Shown here: positions 45,531 to 53,307 of the stretch, in pieces
How positions within the stretch are numbered: position 1 is the stretch's first letter
Layout of the letters: each line of letters begins with the position of its first letter
Source: CBDFHJ01 sp965247635
GTDB taxonomy: Bacteria > Chloroflexota > Dehalococcoidia > Lucifugimonadales > Australimonadaceae
DNA: 64,000 nucleotides
Assembly (NCBI GenBank): GCA_965247635.1
Contig: CBDFHJ010000005.1
Span: forward strand, 25,238-89,237
Direction of reading: 5' to 3'
Made by a program: the position numbers and the translations under genes
Notes under the pieces: model-generated
The model's database searches: none
What the model saw: the letters and a program-made list of their open reading frames with translations, nothing else
What the model was told of the DNA's origin: nothing

Positions 45531-47180
45531 TCACCCCTCAGGCTTGTACTCCCCGAACACGTCGCGCAGGGTGTCGCATATCTCGCCCACGGTGGCGTAC
45601 GACTCGACGCACTCCAGGATAACCGGCATGGTGTTCGCCCTGGGCGTCCTGGCGGCCTCCTCCAGCCGGCGTAGCGACGCCTGGGCCTGCGCTGCGTCCC
45701 GCTCCGCCCGGACCCGGCGCAGCCGCTCCAGCTGGTGCTTGGAGGGATCCTCGTCCGCGTTGCGCGCCCTCACGGCCTGGGGTTCGTCGGCCTGGTAGGC
45801 GTTGACGCCCACCACGGTACGCTCTTTGGACTCGACCGCCTGAAGGTGCTGGTAGGCGGACCCTTCGATCTCGCGGCGCTGGTAGCCCTGCCGGACCGCC
45901 TGTACCGCGCCACCCATCTCCTCGATGCGCTTCATGTAGTCGCCCGCCAACGACTCCAGCGCCGCGGTTAGGTGCTCTACGTAGTAGGAGCCGGCCAGGG
46001 GGTCTACCGTGTCCGCCACGCCGGACTCGTGGGCCAGTACCTGCTGAGTGCGCAGCGCCAGCGTGGCCGACGCTTCCGACGGGAGGGCCAGGGCCTCGTC
46101 TCTGGCGTTGACGTGCAGCGATTGCGTCCCACCCAGCACCGCGGCCAGGGCCTGCACGGTGGTGCGGACAGTGTTGTTGTCCGGTTGCTGGGCGGTGAGG
46201 GTAACGCCGGCGGTCTGGGTGTGGAAGCGCAGCATCCAGGAGCGCGGCTCCTGGGCCCCGAACCGCTCGCGCATGATGCGCGCCCACATGCCGCGGGCCG
46301 CCCTGAATTTGGCCACCTCCTCGAAGAGGTTGTTATGCGCCGCGAAGAAGAAGGAGAGCCGGCCGGCAAAGGTGTCTATATCCAGGCCTGCCGCCAACGC
46401 CGCCTCCACATAGGCCACCGCGTTGGCGAAGGTGAAGGCCAGCTCCTGCACCGCCGTCGCCCCAGCCTCGCGCATGTGGTATCCGCTGATGCTGATGATG
46501 TTCCACTGGGGCGCCTGCTCGGCGCAGAAGAGGAACAGGTCGGTGGTCAGCCGCAGCGACTCCGCGGGAGGGAAGATGTAGGTCCCCCTGGCGATGTACT
46601 CCTTCAGGATATCGTTTTGGACCGTGCCGTCCACCTGGTCGAAGGAAACGCCCTGCCCGCGGGCCACCGCCAGGTACATGGCCAAAAGCACCGGCGCGGT
46701 GGCGTTGATGGTCATGGACGTGCTCACCTGGTCGAGCCGAATGCCCCGGAACAGCTCTTCCATATCGGCCAGGCTGCAGATGGGCACTCCCACCTTTCCC
46801 ACCTCCCCCTGGGCCATGGGGTGATCGGAGTCGTAACCCGTTTGGGTGGGCAGGTCAAAGGCCACCGATAGGCCCGTCTGCCCCTGGGAAAGGAGGTAAC
46901 GGAAACGGGCGTTGGACTCTTCCGGCGTGGAGTAGCCGGCGTATTGGCGCATGGTCCATAGGCGGCCGCGGTACATGGAGGCCTGGATGCCCCGGATGAA
47001 CGGGTACTCGCCTGGAAAGCCCACCCGGTGCGGGTAATCGTCTGTTGCCGTTTCCGGGCCGTAGAGAGGCGCTATCGGCACACCCGACTCGGTAGTGAAG
47101 GCCTCTTTGCGCTCGGGCGTCCGCTTCACCGCCGGGCGGTACGTCTCAAGGTGCCAGCGTTCGGTGCCTTCCGTGGTCAT
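45531..47180 (-). CDS. Acyl-CoA mutase large subunit (methylmalonyl-CoA mutase type)
   Basis: 549 residues, covering the TIM-barrel domain only; the cobalamin-binding domain is separate and not in the window. Signature pieces are RQYAGYSTPEESNARFRYLL, GTVQNDILKEY and ISISGYHMREAGA. The enzyme rearranges methylmalonyl-CoA/succinyl-CoA or a related branched acyl-CoA, with B12 bound by a small partner subunit. Isobutyryl- or 2-hydroxyisobutyryl-CoA specificity cannot be excluded. It would feed odd-chain or branched carbon into the TCA cycle. Confidence 0.9.
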   Translation of the reverse strand: MTTEGTERWHLETYRPAVKRTPERKEAFTTESGVPIAPLYGPETATDDYPHRVGFPGEYPFIRGIQASMYRGRLWTMRQYAGYSTPEESNARFRYLLSQGQTGLSVAFDLPTQTGYDSDHPMAQGEVGKVGVPICSLADMEELFRGIRLDQVSTSMTINATAPVLLAMYLAVARGQGVSFDQVDGTVQNDILKEYIARGTYIFPPAESLRLTTDLFLFCAEQAPQWNIISISGYHMREAGATAVQELAFTFANAVAYVEAALAAGLDIDTFAGRLSFFFAAHNNLFEEVAKFRAARGMWARIMRERFGAQEPRSWMLRFHTQTAGVTLTAQQPDNNTVRTTVQALAAVLGGTQSLHVNARDEALALPSEASATLALRTQQVLAHESGVADTVDPLAGSYYVEHLTAALESLAGDYMKRIEEMGGAVQAVRQGYQRREIEGSAYQHLQAVESKERTVVGVNAYQADEPQAVRARNADEDPSKHQLERLRRVRAERDAAQAQASLRRLEEAARTPRANTMPVILECVESYATVGEICDTLRDVFGEYKPEG

Positions 47181-47280
47181 GCTCTTCTCCTAGGCGTGGT
47201 CTTGGCCCAAGCGCCGAGGGCCGTCTAGCGGGGAGTCTACTCCGTGGGATAGGCGTGTCAACGGCGCCTGCGCGACCGCG

Positions 47281-47289
47281 TGCTATAAT
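47281..47289 (+). promoter_or_regulatory. Extended -10 promoter
   Basis: TGCTATAAT is a consensus extended -10 (TGn-TATAAT) with no good -35. Predicted transcription start near 47296. This places the TTG at 47295 at the transcript end and favours a later start for the membrane-protein gene. Confidence 0.55.
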
Positions 47290-47324
47290 TCGTCTTGGCC
47301 CACTTCCTGGAGGTCGTTGCCGCC

Positions 47325-49280
47325 TTGCTCATCATCCTGCGCCGCCTCTTTGCCCTTCCTGTTGTCGTTGTCTTTCTGCTGCTCTTCGTCATAACGCTCG
47401 TCGTATTCCGTGTCAACGGCACGCTGCTGGAGGCGAGTTTCTACACCGATACGCTTCGCAAGCTCGACGCCTACAACTTCACCTACGATGCTGCGCTTCC
47501 GGCGGCCCTCGAGGACCACGAAGTGGATACGGAGGACGTGGGCCTTGGCATCAGTCTGACCCACGTTGAAATCGTCGCGTACGTCAAACGCGTCCTCCCG
47601 CCTGAGTGGGTCCAGGAAAACGTCGAGCAGGTCGTGGAGCAGGTGGTGCCCTACGCCACCGGCCAGACCGACGAGTTCAGCATCACCATCCCGCTGGCTG
47701 ACCGGGTGGAAGACGCCGTCGAGGTTGCGGAGGAGCTGGTCCGCGACGCTGATATCTATAACTACCTGCTGGAGGAGCTGGCCAGGCCGGAGATGGAGAA
47801 GAACGACGTCTTGTCAGACCTCCCCTACGGCATGACCCTGACTCCGGACCAGGTTATTGCCGGCATTGAGGAGGTGTTGCCGGAGGCGTGGCTCCGGCAA
47901 CGGATCGAGGAGGTGCTGGACGAGATCACACCCTACGCCACCGGTAAGGAGGACGACTTCGCCATTCTCATCCCGTTGCAGGACCGGGCGGACGCCGCGC
48001 TCCCAGTACTGGAGGGGTGGCTCCTGACGGGCCTGGATGGAGGCACGTATGACTACCTGCTGGAGGAGCAGATTGCCCCTACGGTCAGCGACAGCCTAGG
48101 CCCGCAGGTGGGGCTGCCCTTTGGCATCACCATTACCGACGATGAAGTTGTGGACGCCATTGGCCAGGTGCTGCCCCTGTCGTGGGTCAGCGATCGTATA
48201 AGCGATGCCTTTGGCGCCATGGGCCCGTACCTCACGGGCCAAACTGACAGCTTTACCATCGAGATACCGCTGCGCGACCGTGTAGAGATAGCCGTGGAAA
48301 CGCTACAGGTGACCACGGACGCGAAGGTCCGAGCCTTCATTGACTCCCTCCCCACGTGTACGCTCCAGCAGCTTCAGGGCCTGGAGCTGTCGTTGGAGGC
48401 GACTCCGGAGTGCGTGCCGCCGGGTGTCACCTACGAGCTGCTGCAGGGGTTGGTGGGCCTCGATATAGAGGAACAACTGGAAAGCCTGGTCGTGCAGCAG
48501 CTCCCCGAGGTCATCGAATTTACTGACGAGGATCTGCTTGCGCTGCTCGGGCCGGACGTGCCCCTGGAGCAGACGAGGGAACAGCTCCGCAATGGGATCG
48601 CGTTCACCGACCAGGACCTGCGGCGATTGATCCTGGAGCAAGGCGGGCAGGAGAACGTGGACCTGCTGGACGATGTACGCCGCTACCTCAAAGAGGGGTT
48701 TAACTTCACCGAGCAGGACATAAGAGACGAAATCGGCGCCAGCGATTTTGACACGTCGGACGACGTTCGCGGCTACGTCGACACAGTGAGGAGCCTGCTG
48801 TTCTTGCTTATCATCGTCCTCCTCATCGTGGCGGCCATCATCGGCTTCTTGGGAGGCCGCAGCTGGTGGAGCCGCTTAGGGTGGGCAGGCGTGCCGTTAG
48901 TCATTTCCGGCGCGGCCGTGGCCGCCGCGCTGAGCGTTGGCAAGGGCCGCGTCAAAGATCGTGTCGAAGAGGAGATCCGGGATGCGGATATCCTGGAAGT
49001 CCTAATTGACAAGAGCGTGGAGGTCCAATCGGAGCTCATCAACGTCTTCTTCGATCCCCTGGCGGTCCAAGGGGGCGTCGTATTGGTCGCGGGCGCCGTG
49101 ATGGTCGGCCTCGGCTTCTACGGCTCCTTCTTCCGGCGCCGCCAGGCCGCTGAAGCCATGGCTGGCCCCGAGGCGGCTGCCGGCTCCGAAGCGATTGCTG
49201 ACTCCGAGACAATTGCCGACCCCGAGGCGACTGATGACTCACAGGCGACTGACGACTCCGCTACCGATACTCGAGGGTAG
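47325..49280 (+). CDS. Membrane protein with triple-repeat extracytoplasmic domain
   Basis: 651 residues from TTG 47325, with GGAGG 11 nt upstream; a TTG at 47295 is the alternative. The N-terminal TM helix (PVVVVFLLLFVITLVVF) is followed by three tandem repeats of about 85 residues, each reading V/EVLPxxW...I..V..PYATGqtDdFxIxIPLxDR. After a Leu/Glu-rich stretch come three more TM helices (about LLFLLIIVLLIVAAIIGFL, VPLVISGAAVAAAL, GGVVLVAGAVMVGLGFYG) and an acidic Ala/Asp/Ser tail. I do not recognise a named family. The outer domain is likely a binding or scaffolding module. Confidence 0.8.
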   Translation: MLIILRRLFALPVVVVFLLLFVITLVVFRVNGTLLEASFYTDTLRKLDAYNFTYDAALPAALEDHEVDTEDVGLGISLTHVEIVAYVKRVLPPEWVQENVEQVVEQVVPYATGQTDEFSITIPLADRVEDAVEVAEELVRDADIYNYLLEELARPEMEKNDVLSDLPYGMTLTPDQVIAGIEEVLPEAWLRQRIEEVLDEITPYATGKEDDFAILIPLQDRADAALPVLEGWLLTGLDGGTYDYLLEEQIAPTVSDSLGPQVGLPFGITITDDEVVDAIGQVLPLSWVSDRISDAFGAMGPYLTGQTDSFTIEIPLRDRVEIAVETLQVTTDAKVRAFIDSLPTCTLQQLQGLELSLEATPECVPPGVTYELLQGLVGLDIEEQLESLVVQQLPEVIEFTDEDLLALLGPDVPLEQTREQLRNGIAFTDQDLRRLILEQGGQENVDLLDDVRRYLKEGFNFTEQDIRDEIGASDFDTSDDVRGYVDTVRSLLFLLIIVLLIVAAIIGFLGGRSWWSRLGWAGVPLVISGAAVAAALSVGKGRVKDRVEEEIRDADILEVLIDKSVEVQSELINVFFDPLAVQGGVVLVAGAVMVGLGFYGSFFRRRQAAEAMAGPEAAAGSEAIADSETIADPEATDDSQATDDSATDTRG

Positions 49281-49415
49281 GGGCAACGCCCACGTTCGTC
49301 GGCCGGGCATCGGTTTGGACTTTTCTTAGGCACCAGCACGTTGCGGCATCGGCCACGGCATGACTACAATCCGTGGAGGCCGCTCAACGACTGAGAGGAC
49401 ACGGGTGCTGCGCTT

Positions 49416-50456
49416 ATGACCGACCGGCTAGTGTCAGGCACGCTCAAGGTCGAGGACAGCCCGCTGGAACGGGGGCTGCGCCCACGCCGATTGTCGGAGT
49501 ACATCGGCCAGGAAAAGGTCAAGGAAAACCTCGGCATCGCCATGGCGGCGGCTCTACAACGCGGTGAGCCGCTGGACCATGTGCTGCTGTACGGTCCGCC
49601 TGGGCTGGGGAAGACCACGCTGGCCTACATCATCGCCGCCGAGATGGAAACCAGCGTGCGTGTCACCGCGGGTCCGGCCATTGAGCGCACCGGCGACATG
49701 GCCGCGCTCTTGACCCAGATCAAGGCCGGAGAGGCCCTCTTTATCGACGAGGTCCACCGTTTGCCTCGGCCCGTGGAGGAGATCCTCTACCCGGCCATGG
49801 AGGAGTTCTCCCTCTCCTGGGTCATGGGTAAAGGACTCTCGGCCCAAAGCATGAACCTGAAGGTTGAGCCGTTCACTTTGGTGGGTGCGACAACTCGTTA
49901 CGCGATGCTGAGCGCGCCACTTCGCGACCGGTTCGGTATTGTCTACCGGCTCGACTTCTACGATCTCCCCGCCATGGAGGCCATCGTGCGCCGCTCCGCC
50001 GGGATCATGGGGGTGGAGACGGACGAGGACGGCGTCCAGGAGCTGGCCCGTCGTGCCAGGGGCACGCCCCGCGTGGCCAACCGGCTCCTGCGTCGGGTGC
50101 GGGACTTTGCTCAGGTGCGTGCGAATGGCGTGGTCACGGGTGTGGTCGCCCGTGAGGCCATGGAGCTGATGGAGGTGGACCACCTTGGGCTGGACGAGCT
50201 CGACCACCGGCTGCTGCGGACCATCGCCGTGACCTTTGGCGGAGGCCCCGTGGGGCTCGAGACCCTGGCTGCCTCCGTTAGCGAGGAGGCCGACACCATC
50301 ATGGACGTGTATGAGCCGTATCTAATGCAGCTGGGATTCTTGAGCCGGACCCCCCGCGGCCGGACCACCACCCGCTTGGCCGCTCAGCACCTGGGCCTGC
50401 CGGACCCGGGCAAACCGGAATCCGACCAGGGCACTTTGTGGTCCCAGGCGCCGTAA
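49416..50456 (+). CDS. ruvB: Holliday junction branch migration ATPase RuvB
   Basis: 346 residues. Walker A GPPGLGKT at residues 60-67, Walker B LFIDEVHR, sensor 1 GATTR, arginine finger in PLRDRFG, and a C-terminal winged helix with RTPRGRTTTRLA. RuvB hexamers pump DNA through RuvAB during recombinational repair. ruvA and ruvC are not adjacent. The next gene overlaps its 3' end by 19 bp. Confidence 0.97.
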   Translation: MTDRLVSGTLKVEDSPLERGLRPRRLSEYIGQEKVKENLGIAMAAALQRGEPLDHVLLYGPPGLGKTTLAYIIAAEMETSVRVTAGPAIERTGDMAALLTQIKAGEALFIDEVHRLPRPVEEILYPAMEEFSLSWVMGKGLSAQSMNLKVEPFTLVGATTRYAMLSAPLRDRFGIVYRLDFYDLPAMEAIVRRSAGIMGVETDEDGVQELARRARGTPRVANRLLRRVRDFAQVRANGVVTGVVAREAMELMEVDHLGLDELDHRLLRTIAVTFGGGPVGLETLAASVSEEADTIMDVYEPYLMQLGFLSRTPRGRTTTRLAAQHLGLPDPGKPESDQGTLWSQAP

Positions 50457-51202
50457 CCATCGTTGCGCGGTGGTGTGCATCCAACCCCGCGCTCCGTATC
50501 CTCGTCGTCGTGTTTGCTGGAGGGTTGGCCCTCTCCTGCACACCCACCGCCACGCCTACGTCTACACCCACCGCCACGCCTACGGTGACGCTTACGCCGA
50601 CTCCTACGGCCACGCCAACGCCTACGGTCACCGCCACCGCGACACCCACACGCGCACCTACTCCCACGCCGACGGCTACCGCCACAGCTACACCAACGCC
50701 GACTCCTACGCCAACGCCGACGGCTACCGCCACAGCCACGTCCACGCCGACGCCCACCGCCACACCAACGCCGACTCCCACGCCAACGCCGACCCCCACG
50801 TTGGAACCGTCGTTTCTCGGGCAGGAGACCGTTGTCGTCCAGCTAGGGGAAGCACGCTTCAGCGCGCTGGTCGTTGACACGCCTGAGCTGCAGGCCCAAG
50901 GCCTTTCTGGCCGCGACTATCTGCCCAGAGAGTGGGGCATGTGGTTCGACTTCGGCTCACCGCGGCGTCCCTCCTTTTGGATGCGCGGCATGCTGTTCCC
51001 CATCGACATTGTTTGGATCGACGAGGAGATGCGCGTGGTCCACGTGACCCACGAGGTGCCGGAACCTCCTCCAGACGCCACCGATAGCTCGCTGCCCCGG
51101 TACAACGCCGGCGACGCGCAGGTGCGCTACGTCCTGGAGATCGGTGCGGGCCTGGCCCAGGAGCTGGACATTGGGCCGGGCGTCGCGGTAACGATAGAGT
51201 AG
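50438..51202 (+). CDS. DUF192 lipoprotein with long Thr/Pro linker
   Basis: 254 residues from GTG 50438 (weakly supported; a later GTG is possible). A lipobox GGLALSC (Cys34) is followed by an almost pure Thr/Pro/Ala linker of about 95 residues (TPTATPTPTVT type). Then comes the DUF192 domain: ALVVDTPELQAQGLSGRDYL, then SFWMRGMLFPIDIVWID. DUF192 function is unknown; the known structure is a small all-beta fold. The linker is extremely repetitive in DNA and should vary in length. Confidence 0.85.
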   Translation: MVPGAVTIVARWCASNPALRILVVVFAGGLALSCTPTATPTSTPTATPTVTLTPTPTATPTPTVTATATPTRAPTPTPTATATATPTPTPTPTPTATATATSTPTPTATPTPTPTPTPTPTLEPSFLGQETVVVQLGEARFSALVVDTPELQAQGLSGRDYLPREWGMWFDFGSPRRPSFWMRGMLFPIDIVWIDEEMRVVHVTHEVPEPPPDATDSSLPRYNAGDAQVRYVLEIGAGLAQELDIGPGVAVTIE

Positions 51203-51261
51203 GCGTCACCCCGAGCCAATTCTTGATACACTGCTGGCATTCGTGCGCTGGAGGAGGTTTC

Positions 51262-51585
51262 ATGCTGTACGAGTTGCGCGTCTACGAGGCCGTGCCGGGG
51301 AAGATGGGCGCCCTGAACCGTCGGTTTGCCGACCATACCCATGAGCTGTTCGTGAAACACGGCTTTCACGTGGTGGGCTACTGGAACGCGTTGGTCGGCG
51401 ATAGCAGCAAGCTGTACTACATCCTGGGCTGGGAGAATATGAACGAGCGCGGCGAGAAGTTCGCGGCGTTCGGGGCCGACCCTGAGTGGCAGCAGGCGCG
51501 GGAGGAGTCCGAACGGGAGGGCCCCCTGGTGGCCAATATTCATAACGAGGTCTGGCGCCCCACGGCCTACTCGCCCATGCAGTAG
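51262..51585 (+). CDS. NIPSNAP family protein
   Basis: 107 residues from ATG 51262, with GGAGGAGG 5 nt upstream; an upstream in-frame extension is spurious. The signature LYELRVYEAVPGKM plus VVGYWNALVGDSSKLYYILGWEN fits NIPSNAP, a ferredoxin-like alpha/beta-barrel family of unknown function often found near catabolic genes. Confidence 0.88.
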   Translation: MLYELRVYEAVPGKMGALNRRFADHTHELFVKHGFHVVGYWNALVGDSSKLYYILGWENMNERGEKFAAFGADPEWQQAREESEREGPLVANIHNEVWRPTAYSPMQ

Positions 51586-51590
51586 CCAGG

Positions 51591-51607
51591 CCAGGGCGCG
51601 GCCCTGG
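51591..51607. repeat. Palindrome CCAGGGC-GCG-GCCCTGG
   Basis: Perfect 7-bp stem 5 bp downstream of the NIPSNAP stop. The 16-nt core recurs with one base less at 14440-14455, and in both sites is followed by ACCCA. The gap 51608-51841 shows no gene. Confidence 0.6.
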
Positions 51608-51841
51608 ACCCATGTGCGGTGTCCCCATCGTTGTATCTCAAGGTAGCGCGGCTAAGCCCACGCCGGTACGCTGGAGTGCACTCGGACACGCTCCCGGGAG
51701 GGCGGGTGGGCAAATCAACCTTCGCGATAGCCGTCCTCCGGAGGTGATTGCCGAATTCCTCGTCCACCTCCAGGCGGACTCTGACTGGCAGGCTGATCCC
51801 AGGGCGTTGCCCTGTCCCTCAATAATTTGGGAGAGGATCTT

Positions 51842-51874
51842 CCGTTCGTCCTGAGCCTGTCGAAGGATGAACGG
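51842..51874. repeat. Dispersed palindromic repeat
   Basis: CCGTTC-GTCCT, then GAGCCTGTCGA and AGGATGAACGG. The stem CCGTTC.TCCT pairs with AGGA.GAACGG. It is the type of extragenic palindrome widespread in environmental bacterial genomes. It lies just ahead of tRNA-Gln. Confidence 0.65.
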
Positions 51875-51900
51875 GCGTGCCTAGTACAATGGTGATGCAC

Positions 51901-51974
51901 TGCCCGGTGGTGCAGAGGTAGCACAGCGGACTTTGGATCCGCTGACCCTGGTTCGAATCCAGGCCGGGCAGCCA
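51901..51974 (+). tRNA. tRNA-Gln (TTG anticodon)
   Basis: Acceptor TGCCCGG/CCGGGCA, anticodon stem GCGGA/TCCGC with loop CTTTGGA (anticodon TTG), T loop TTCGAAT, encoded CCA. The 3' part is repeated 550 bp downstream, consistent with use as an integration site. Confidence 0.95.
51954..51972 (+). repeat. att-like repeat, left copy (tRNA-Gln 3' end)
   Basis: CGAATCCAGGCCGGGCAGC, the tRNA T-arm/acceptor. It matches 52505-52523 at 18 of 19 positions, and the two copies bracket hicAB. Confidence 0.65.
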
Positions 51975-52021
51975 GCAGCTACTGACATGTGACTGTAGGC
52001 TATGACTAAGGTGAGTAGGGA

Positions 52022-52279
52022 ATGAACCGCAGGCGCCTCCTTAGACGTTTGGTCGGAGGAGCACTGCACAATGTAGCGTTCAGTGAGTTTGTGGACCTGG
52101 CAGAGGGTTTCGGATTCTATTTGGTACGTGTCTCAGGTGGTCATCATATTTTCACCCATTCAGACATCCTAGAGTTGCTCAACTTGCAGTCAGTCAAGGG
52201 CGAAGCAAAGCCTTATCAAGTTCGACAGCTCCTCCGCCTGGTTGAGAGGTATAATCTAGGATTGGAGGACGAGGAATGA
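52022..52279 (+). CDS. hicA: HicA-type mRNA interferase toxin
   Basis: 85 residues. The dsRBD-like HicA core FGFYLVRVSGGHHIFTH is followed by AKPYQVRQLLRLVERYNL. The His in SGGHHIF is the usual catalytic position (the more common GSHH has Gly in place of Ser here). It has the N-terminal extension of the longer HicA form. It precedes and overlaps hicB by 4 bp (ATGA), so the pair is coupled. Between att-like repeats next to tRNA-Gln. Confidence 0.88.
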   Translation: MNRRRLLRRLVGGALHNVAFSEFVDLAEGFGFYLVRVSGGHHIFTHSDILELLNLQSVKGEAKPYQVRQLLRLVERYNLGLEDEE

Positions 52280-52497
52280 GCGACTACCACATAAATATTT
52301 TTCATAGTGAGGAGGACGGCGGTTACATTGCCGACATTCCAGACCTGGAGTCTTGTTCTGCTTTTGGCGCCACCCCTGAAGAAGCATTAGCAGAGGTAGA
52401 ACGAGCCAAGATTGCCTGGCTAGAAGCCGCTCGCCAAGCTAGCAAGCCCATCCCTCCACCAAGATATCGGCCAGTTATATACCAGGCTACATCTTAG
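52276..52497 (+). CDS. hicB: HicB-type antitoxin
   Basis: 73 residues. The HicB RNase H-like partial fold is visible: SEEDGGYIADIPDLESCSAF, then GATPEEALAEVERAKIAWLEAA. It neutralises HicA. No C-terminal DNA-binding domain is present, so autoregulation by this protein alone is doubtful. It ends just before the right att-like repeat. Confidence 0.88.
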   Translation: MSDYHINIFHSEEDGGYIADIPDLESCSAFGATPEEALAEVERAKIAWLEAARQASKPIPPPRYRPVIYQATS

Positions 52498-52504
52498 GGG
52501 AGTC

Positions 52505-52523
52505 CGAATTCAGGCCGGGCAGC
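52505..52523 (+). repeat. att-like repeat, right copy
   Basis: CGAATTCAGGCCGGGCAGC, one mismatch to the tRNA-Gln 3' end. It is not part of a tRNA here. Confidence 0.65.
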
Positions 52524-52577
52524 ACCCAGTCACCTTAACGGCTCAAACCTGAAAAACTCAAACCAGGAGTGAGTCAC

Positions 52578-53198
52578 ATGGGGTTGGTTTTTCAGTACGG
52601 CTCCAACTGCGACGAGAGGCGCCTGAACTCGCCCAAGCGCCTAAACGACGCAGCTCGACCAATTGGCAAAGCACAGACTGCCGAAAACTTTGAGGTCGCG
52701 TTCAACGTGTGGAGCGACGGGAACAAGTGTGCAACTGCAGACCTTGTGCGCTGTGGAGAGGGGAAGGCTTGGGGCGCTCTTTACAAAGTTCCCAATAACA
52801 GGATTACTGGTCCCAAGCGCATAAACGGCCTGAGGACCCTAGCCGAAATCGAAGGGCCTCGTTACGAGCTTCAGCATATTAGAGTCACAATCGGCGGGAA
52901 GGTCAAATCAGCGGTCACGTTCCTCGTGAGGGAGACAGACAGGACCGGTGGACGTGCGACGTCAGCTAAATATGTGTCCTACATCATCAGAGGCATGCGT
53001 AATTTTGGGGTCCCGGAGGACTACGTTCAGCGTGTGATCGACGCTGCTGTTGCGAATGTTGAATCGGCGGCCAAGTCAGCCGTAGCTGGAATACCAGCCC
53101 TCGAAAGATTGCGAAACCGTCTTGAGAATGACTTTTGGCCACCTCCACTCCCAAGTTCAGCCCAGCGTCATCATCAGGGGATGGGCAACGGCAGTTAG
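52578..53198 (+). CDS. Gamma-glutamylcyclotransferase-like (GGCT/AIG2) protein
   Basis: 206 residues from ATG 52578, with AGGAG 9 nt upstream (preferred to GTG 52569). YGSN at residues 7-10 is the substrate-loop signature of the GGCT fold. WGALYKVP and YVSYIIRGMRNFGVPEDYVQRVI match the usual later segments. It may cleave gamma-glutamyl peptides or act in repair of modified nucleotides. It lies just outside the att-like repeats, so it may or may not belong to the mobile segment. Confidence 0.75.
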   Translation: MGLVFQYGSNCDERRLNSPKRLNDAARPIGKAQTAENFEVAFNVWSDGNKCATADLVRCGEGKAWGALYKVPNNRITGPKRINGLRTLAEIEGPRYELQHIRVTIGGKVKSAVTFLVRETDRTGGRATSAKYVSYIIRGMRNFGVPEDYVQRVIDAAVANVESAAKSAVAGIPALERLRNRLENDFWPPPLPSSAQRHHQGMGNGS

Positions 53199-53250
53199 GC
53201 CGCCCTCTCTTAGGTAGAGAATAGATACGGTAGCGCGCTGTATAGCAAGC

Positions 53251-53281
53251 GGGAGGCGCACCTAACAATGGTGCGCCTCCC
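53251..53281 (+). terminator. Hairpin after the GGCT-like gene
   Basis: Perfect 12-bp stem GGGAGGCGCACC/GGTGCGCCTCCC with loop TAACAAT. It is followed by GTTAACTC rather than a strong T run. Confidence 0.7.
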
Positions 53282-53307
53282 GTTAACTCACGATGTGGGT
53301 TGTCGTG

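Noticed and set aside
50471..50880. His/Tyr/Ala-rich ORFs in other frames of the Thr/Pro linker
   Set aside because: By-products of the repetitive linker DNA of the DUF192 lipoprotein.
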